Translations under genes and position numbers: made by a program
The notes under the pieces: generated by a model
Database searches by the model: none
What the model was told of the DNA's origin: nothing
The model's input: only the letters and a program-made list of their open reading frames with translations
Part shown: one piece after another, positions 57,924 to 64,000 of the stretch
Layout: each line of letters begins with the position of its first letter
Position numbering within the stretch: the stretch's first letter is position 1
NCBI GenBank assembly: GCA_964036155.1
Contig: OZ038423.1
Span: 18,119,249-18,183,248, forward strand
Direction of reading: 5' to 3'
DNA length: 64,000 nucleotides
DNA from: Diploscapter coronatus
Taxonomy: Eukaryota > Nematoda > Chromadorea > Rhabditida > Rhabditidae

Positions 57924-58843
57924 TCGGGCAAGACAGGCAGGCAGTGAAGTGCAGCTGCAGACTACTTTTCACAGATTCCATCCTTTCCCGTTTGCATTCT
58001 GCACAATTCTCCATTCACATTGTTTGCATGTTTACCACTTTCTACTGTAATTTTATCGACTTGAGTTGTGACTGAATTCTCCAAATCCATCCATTAGTTT
58101 TGACAATTTTAAATTTTCATTTTGATTCTTTCGCTTCTCGCCAGTGCTTTCCTCTTTCTTGTACAATTGTAAGCGGGTACAGATGCTTGAAATTTGCGAT
58201 AAATTTTACCCTCAAAGTATTCACGGTTTCGCTGATTTGGTTTTAATCCAAGATTTTCAACTTATCTTCCAGATCATTAAAAACGAAGTTGAAACTTCAG
58301 ATCGCCAGATATCATTGACTCTCACCCTTCAAGAAGCTTGTGCATTTGCGAGACAAGGTTAGTTCAATTTCTTATTCTTGAATTGCAAATATGGAATTGA
58401 TGTATTTTCTGAAACGGCATATTCGATGAAAAGTTTAGAGTACCTTTTGATCTATGAAAGGAATGGTTTGGATTTATCGTCAGGGCTTAAAAGGTTGGAC
58501 CAGGTCCAGGCCCAAACTTGAAGCCCTGGCAGACACTTCTGGAGTTTCCCTTGTTAGATTAGCTACAAATTTGGCGAATAATAATCTAGTTTCAAAATTC
58601 GTCAAATCTTTTAAATTTTTTGCAACTTTTTCCACGATTTTATTGGTTGCTTTCTCACTAAATTGACGAGAAGATTGCATTCAAATGGAATAGTAGGAGC
58701 AGTCGTATTTTATCTGCACTCCTCGACTAAATGCGTTTGTCGTATTTGAAGCGAATATCTGGCCTTGCATATAAAATTTCTTAATTTATTTAGTAAAATA
58801 GTTAATTATAAATTCTAACGTTAGGGTAAGGGATAAGGACTGA
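57924..58843. other. Intergenic region before TRAPPC11
   Basis: AT-rich; the open frame at 58454-58666 and its antisense partner have no recognisable content. It must hold the TRAPPC11 promoter. No repeats were seen. Confidence 0.45.
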
Positions 58844-61800
58844 ATGGACCCAGTGGAGGCAGGTTCGTGGCTGTCTGCTCGCCCGCAGCAGCTTGTCTTC
58901 GTCACAGGGCTCGACCCCGTCAATCGACCTGCTCATGCCAATGTCGTCTCTGCATTCAGGTCAGCAACTTTTAACTTATGAACTATTCAAGTTGCAGAGT
59001 GCGCTTTCATTTAATTCTTCGAAAAATTCTAAAAAATAATCTAAGCTGTTGGCTCATTTCATTTGATGATTTGTTATTATTCACGTGTTAAAATTCCTTG
59101 AAATTTATATCCTTTTTGAGAAATAATAACTCGGTTTCAACTCTTTATGAAAAGGTGAAATTCAGCAATCGAACTCCTGACAGACCCCCGTTGAACTTGA
59201 AAGTGATCAGTGGAGAACTCGATTTGCCACAGAAGACTCCAAAGGCGCCATCGAAAGGTACGAACTCACAGAGCACCAGAGAAATCTTCACTTTCCCACG
59301 TTTCAGGCATAATCAAGCGCGACTGGCCCCTGAAGTACCTCGAGCGAGTTCCCTCTCTGATTGTTCTGTTCCTCGATTTGGATTGGGACCACGCATCCTG
59401 GGAGGAAAAGAAGACGGAGGCAAAGAGCAAGGTCGATAGCATCAGGGACACTTGCAGGCAGGGGTCGAGAATTGCTTTGGTGCTGCTGCAGGAAAGGTTT
59501 GAATGAAATATCCATTCCTAGACTAGAATGAGATTTATCAACAGGCTTACGTTAACGAAGATAGTAGTACATTTCAGATACACGGCGAATCCAAACAGTC
59601 TCGCCACAGATCGCGCCCACGAACTGTCCCATATCTGCCAGCTCAGCTCCAAGCAGCTCTTTCAAATCCCTACCGCAGGCAGCGACTTCTGGGTAAATCA
59701 TTCCAGAAACTTTTATGTGATTTTGCTTTTAATTTTGAAGTAAGAATCTATAAAGCTGAACATTAAAATTTGACCTTTCTTAATAGGCAATTCCTTTTTA
59801 GGCATTTATCTCGAAACTCGAAGTTGCCTTCCACGAATTGGCCCAAGGTTTCTATCAGCAGAAACTGAAGGCGATTCGCGCCCGTTCCATTCCGAACAAT
59901 GCCCCGATGCTGGTCGTCAGACAACTCTTCAAATTAGCCTACTTGTCCGAAATGCGGCAGGATACTCACACTGCTTTGAGGCATTTTATTTTACTTCTTA
60001 ATTATTGGGACATTAAAAAATGAGAAATTCGACCTTATCACTATAAATTAACAAGAGACATGAAACTAGTTAAAGAACTGATAGTGGATGTGCATAGTAG
60101 TTTAAAGTATGAAAAAGAATTCCTGGTCCACTGTTGTTCCCACCACCTGCCTCTTGTAATTCCCACGCTTTTTCTAAAAAATAACAGGAAAGGAAAAAGA
60201 ATGAGAACTATTAGAGGGTGGAGGATGATAGGAAGTCGGAAGTGCACAAGGTGGCAAAATTTTCTTCTATTTTACTTTCATTCGTCCAGAAATAATGTCT
60301 TTACTGAATTGCCAACGAAGTGAACATTTTTGTAGGAATTACCGCCTTGCATACGACCAATGTCGCGACAACCTGGAACATTGGGATGCAATCGACATTT
60401 TCGAGTGGCGGAGTGTTGTTGGACTACTCAATTACAAGGTAATTTTTTGAAAGAATAGATTGTAAAATGATGACGAAACTCTTGCATTTTGTTCTTTTTT
60501 GCAAAGTTCGTTCATTTCTAAACAAAAGACATCGCTCCTCGTAATTAGGGCAAGTTAGGGGCAGGCCGTATGCTGTTTCCAAGTAATCAACTTATCTTGT
60601 AGGCTGTTTTTGACTGCTAACCCCCTACCTAGCCCTACCCCTAGCCTACCCTGGTTACAAGGAATCATTTTCTTTTAGAAATGAATGAACTTTAAAAACT
60701 GGTGGCCTCTAGAAAGGATGAATTTTACAAGAAGCTTTGTATTTCTTGCAATTTCCAATAAACTGAACACATTTTGAGATGTGCGAGTTGTGTTTCCTGC
60801 ACAACACGGCCTTCGAAGCCATCAACCATATGCGCAAGCACCAATCCGCATTCTTTCGCTCCCTGCCTTCGACAGTGCTCGTCTATCCCACACACGAACT
60901 CGCTTCCATCGAATGGCTGCTTTGGAAGGCTAAGGAGGTTGGCCCTGAACTGCTAGAGGGAGGAACCTTTCGATTCGTTGATTTCAGTGCTGGCACTTCG
61001 CACAGCTATTCGAAACAGCAGTGAAGGGTGGTCTGACAGCCCTGGCCACACTCAATCCAGGCAGCAGTTTGGCCGAGGCTGCTTCCTTCTATTCTCAAGC
61101 CAATTCGGAAGTCGCTGCACTCAAGGGTTCGATAGAAAATGCCAGTTTGCCTTGCACCTTTTTAAATTCAGCCACTTCTCAACTCCTCACTTTCCCCTAT
61201 CCAAACCCCGATCCACTCGCCCTCGAAACGGTAAGAGAGCTGACGACAATTCGGATGAAAAATCACCTTTGCAGATATTCTTCGGCCAGCGTCCCTGGAG
61301 AGTCGGCCTCGATTCCCTCGCTGCACCGCATGTCGAATCTGCTGCAGTCACTGCTATTACGGTATGTCGAACGAGGATAGAAAATCATGCTTATTTGTCT
61401 ACTGACGAGTATTTATGTCGGGAGTCAACTGATGCATCAAGAAAGATGATAATTTGATTTTTAAAACCATAACTACCATTAACAAAGCGATCCCATTTCT
61501 TCCTTTAGTATTTCAACATTCAGCACCGTCTGGTCGTGAATCACGACGGAGTGATCACTTTGTTGCAAGCAGCCATCGGTCAATTCCGCAAGTACCAGTG
61601 CCATCGAATGCAGAAGAAGGTTATGAGCGAGGTTAATTCTTTATCTTTGAAATGGATTGTTTAAATTTTGTATTTTCAGACCGCAGATGCGTTCTACGCG
61701 AAGGGTGATTCCCAGAAGGCACTTCAATACTGGCTGCTCGTGTCCAAAGAATGGCTGCCTCCCGCTGTCAGGCAGAGAATTCTCCAGAAAGCTGCCTGGG

Positions 61801-64000
61801 CTGCATATTCTTCTGCTTCCTTCAAGGTACTCTTCCTAGTCTTTATACTGAAGCGGCTTCTTGTAACTAGGGTAGGATTGACAGTCTAAACAGCCTACTA
61901 GATAGGCTGATTACTTGGAAACAACATATTATCTTCCCAACCCTAGCTATGCTCTCATATTACAAGCTTTTATGACACTATCATGGATGAATTTTGCAAA
62001 TGAGCGAGGAGGTGAGGTTTGCAAAGAGAAGCCGAAAATGAAATATCAAGAATAAATAGAGTTCATTGCATGTTTGAGTCAAACTTGTGATCGTTCGCGC
62101 AAAACACTTGAGATTGTTTGAAGGAAAAGAAAGTTATAACGCGAAAAATGGTATTCGGGAACGAAGAGTGACAGAGAAGACAAGAATCTATTCCATGAGC
62201 ACGCTATTTCGTTGAGGATGGAAGGGCATTTCAGAGTGCATTTATACTTTTTGACATCGTGTCAATGCCAAAAATATGAACGCACCACCAAACGTGTCTT
62301 CATATTTCCTATACGCGAATATCAGCTTTTCACACATGTTGATAATAACGAGTTACGAGAGGAGTAAAATTAGCTTGTTACGTTCAGCGCTAGTGAATAG
62401 GCTCCTCTTATTTTCGTACCTCTATAAATTTTCAATAGTTCCATTTGCAGAATTATATTTGGTGTCTGCTGCAACTGCTCCACCCCTCAGTCCACTCCAC
62501 TCTGCAATCCACTGCAGCCGAAAGCCTTCGTCAGATTCTCTCCGGCCAGTCTCCGCTCCCTCCCTTCCTCAATGCGAATATCGAATCTGCGCTGGTATGA
62601 TTTTTTTTCCAATAAATTAGTCCAAGAATCTTAATTTGTTCAGCTAAATCAGTACTCGGCAAACTGGGTCAACCTATTGTCGACGAAACAGTTCTTCACA
62701 ATCGACATTGGGAATCTGGAAACGTTTCTCGAAATTGAGGTAAAGTATTTTCACTGGCCTCTTCTGAGGAAAAGTATTTGAGGCTGCATTTCTTCACGAT
62801 AAGCCATTGCGACCTGGTCAAAGAGCGAATGTCTGCTTGATTGTGAGAAATCTGGCAGATATCGAATTCCGGTATGGGAACTACTCATTCTTCGATGCAA
62901 AATACAAATAACTTCAGGATCTCTGGTCTGCTTATTTCCTGCGATGTGATTGGAAGAAGAAGACAAGCGGATGAACCCCCTCCATTCACTCTCAGATTCG
63001 GCCCCTGTCATCTGGCTTCGAGACAGAAGAGGACGCTGCTGGTTGTGGAGACTGTACCTGAATCTATCGAGGGGAATTCACTCATCGTAAGTCTTGTAGA
63101 TTTTTTTTCCAGAAGAAACCAACCTAGTATTTTGATAACCCAATAATGATGCTATCAATTTCTGATAGGTCTCCTATATCCGCAATAATTATTTTTCCTG
63201 AATTTTCCTTAACATTTTCATTCAATTTTAATAGTTGAGACTTTAAGAAGAAAAAACTCGTAGAAACAGCATAGTAAATCGAATCGGAATAAAACTTCGG
63301 GGATATATTGTAAGCATATATGGTAACAAATACAACAAATTTCAGTCGGATTAGTTCAGGCATTGTGCGGGCATTAAATAAAATAGAAAAATGTTCTATT
63401 TTTGTGAAACGCAGTGTATAGAGGGTATCGTCATTCCGTCAAATAATAACTCTCCCTTTGATCACGGACGAAAGTGAAATATTTTAGATTTCCTCTGTGA
63501 CAGTTGAATTGGGCGATCGATCTGCGCCTGTCTTCGGGCAGCTGGAATTCGAAGCCATGAAGGCGCTGAACAGAAACCGAGACAAAGAGATTGTGGGCGA
63601 AGAGGAATTGAGGTGACATTGTGACTAATGCGAATAAATGGATGACGATAGAAGTTACAGGGTGAATGAAGCTGAAGGCAGCGTTGTGGTCGACTATTCG
63701 AAGGGCCAGAATGGAAAGGAGAAGGGAGCTCGAGTCGAGTGTCTCATCGGGGAAGTGGCTGAGTTTGATCTGCCACTCACCAATGCCTCTGATCTAGAAC
63801 TCAGCAATGTCATGTAAGTGAAGATATTGAATTTGAGTAGATTATCCAACTTGTATTTTTTCATTTTTTCGTTTTAGTTTTACTAAGGCTAAAAAGTGAG
63901 ATAAATCGACCAGTTCAAAAATGGATTTGAAGAATATGAAAATATGACTGATTTCAGCCTGGAATTCAAACGAAGCGAACAGCAGTCGACAGAGGCAGCC
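58844..64000 (+). CDS. TRAPPC11: TRAPP complex subunit 11 (foie gras), 5' part; gene continues past the right edge
   Basis: Subunit of the metazoan TRAPPIII tethering complex in ER-Golgi transport and autophagy. Exons: 58844-58959, 59166-59257, 59307-59496, 59578-59692, 59802-59980, 60336-60438, 60779-60937, 60988-61126, 61172-61230, 61275-61361, 61509-61631, 61680-61826, 62451-62594, 62644-62739, 62783-62871, 62918-63086, 63488-63612, 63661-63813, 63958 onward; 776 residues in the window, all phases closing (human 1,133). Conserved blocks: 'GIIKRDWPLKYLERVPSLIV', 'HELSHICQLSSKQLF', 'NYRLAYDQCRDNLE', 'LNYKMCELCFLHNTAFEAI' (foie-gras domain), 'PYPNPDPLALET', 'FFGQRPWR' and 'QFRKYQCHRMQKKVMSE'. 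The donor at 59980 is GC (TTGAG|GCATTT); no GT donor exists in frame. Introns 60439-60778 and 61827-62450 carry copies of one hairpin element. Confidence 0.95.
60541..60660. mobile_element. Hairpin element, copy 1, in TRAPPC11 intron
   Basis: Ends 'gtaattagggcaagttaggg' and 'ctagcctaccctggttac' are imperfect inverted repeats. The middle (gctgtttccaagtaatcaac) is the reverse complement of the middle of 61861-61956. Confidence 0.65.
61861..61956. mobile_element. Hairpin element, copy 2, in TRAPPC11 intron (opposite orientation)
   Basis: 'gtaactagggtagg', 'cagcctactagatag' and 'tgattacttggaaacaacat' match, in order, the reverse complement of the element at 60541-60660. The right end (cccaaccctagctat) pairs with the left. 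Confidence 0.65.

Overview
The window is nuclear DNA from a nematode. The main evidence is a gene that joins Ground-type domains to a C-terminal Hedgehog/intein (Hint, or Hog) domain, an architecture confined to nematode hedgehog-related proteins. Introns are small and numerous, typically 40-60 bp, with T-rich acceptors ending TTTCAG, the usual nematode pattern. A threonine-rich secreted C-type lectin fits as well. I cannot name the species; a free-living chromadorean is a reasonable guess and no more. All gene models were made by hand translation across GT-AG (and three GC-AG) junctions, so exon edges are inferences. Unless stated otherwise, the reading frames close exactly.

Layout. Bases 1-31.5 kb hold conserved housekeeping genes: the N-terminal part of cytosolic phenylalanyl-tRNA synthetase alpha (minus strand, runs off the left edge), an EDEM3-like ER mannosidase (plus), phosphatidylserine synthase 1 (plus), glycerophosphocholine phosphodiesterase GPCPD1 (minus), and a 1,048-residue coiled-coil protein with a motif resembling centrosomin motif 1 (minus). 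A 105-residue one-helix ORF sits inside an EDEM3 intron.

Bases 31.5-52.5 kb are an AT-rich accessory region. It holds a 27-exon hedgehog-related gene with four tandem Ground modules plus Hint (minus). On either side, in opposite orientation, are two secreted-protein genes that share a leader and Thr/Ser-linker architecture but carry different C-terminal domains: a Cys-rich domain (minus) and a C-type lectin-like domain (plus). Foldback elements and decayed repeats are common here.

Bases 54-64 kb return to compact genes, all on the plus strand: an F-box/Kelch protein, a four-helix membrane protein of unknown function, and TRAPPC11 (runs off the right edge).

How the genes relate: EDEM3 (ER quality control) and TRAPPC11 (ER-Golgi transport) serve the secretory pathway. 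PSS1 releases choline when it makes phosphatidylserine, and GPCPD1 recovers choline from glycerophosphocholine; the two lie tail to tail. No operon is certain. Many introns carry short hairpin (MITE-like) elements, several with Tc1/mariner-type ends. No rRNA, tRNA or CRISPR array was seen.
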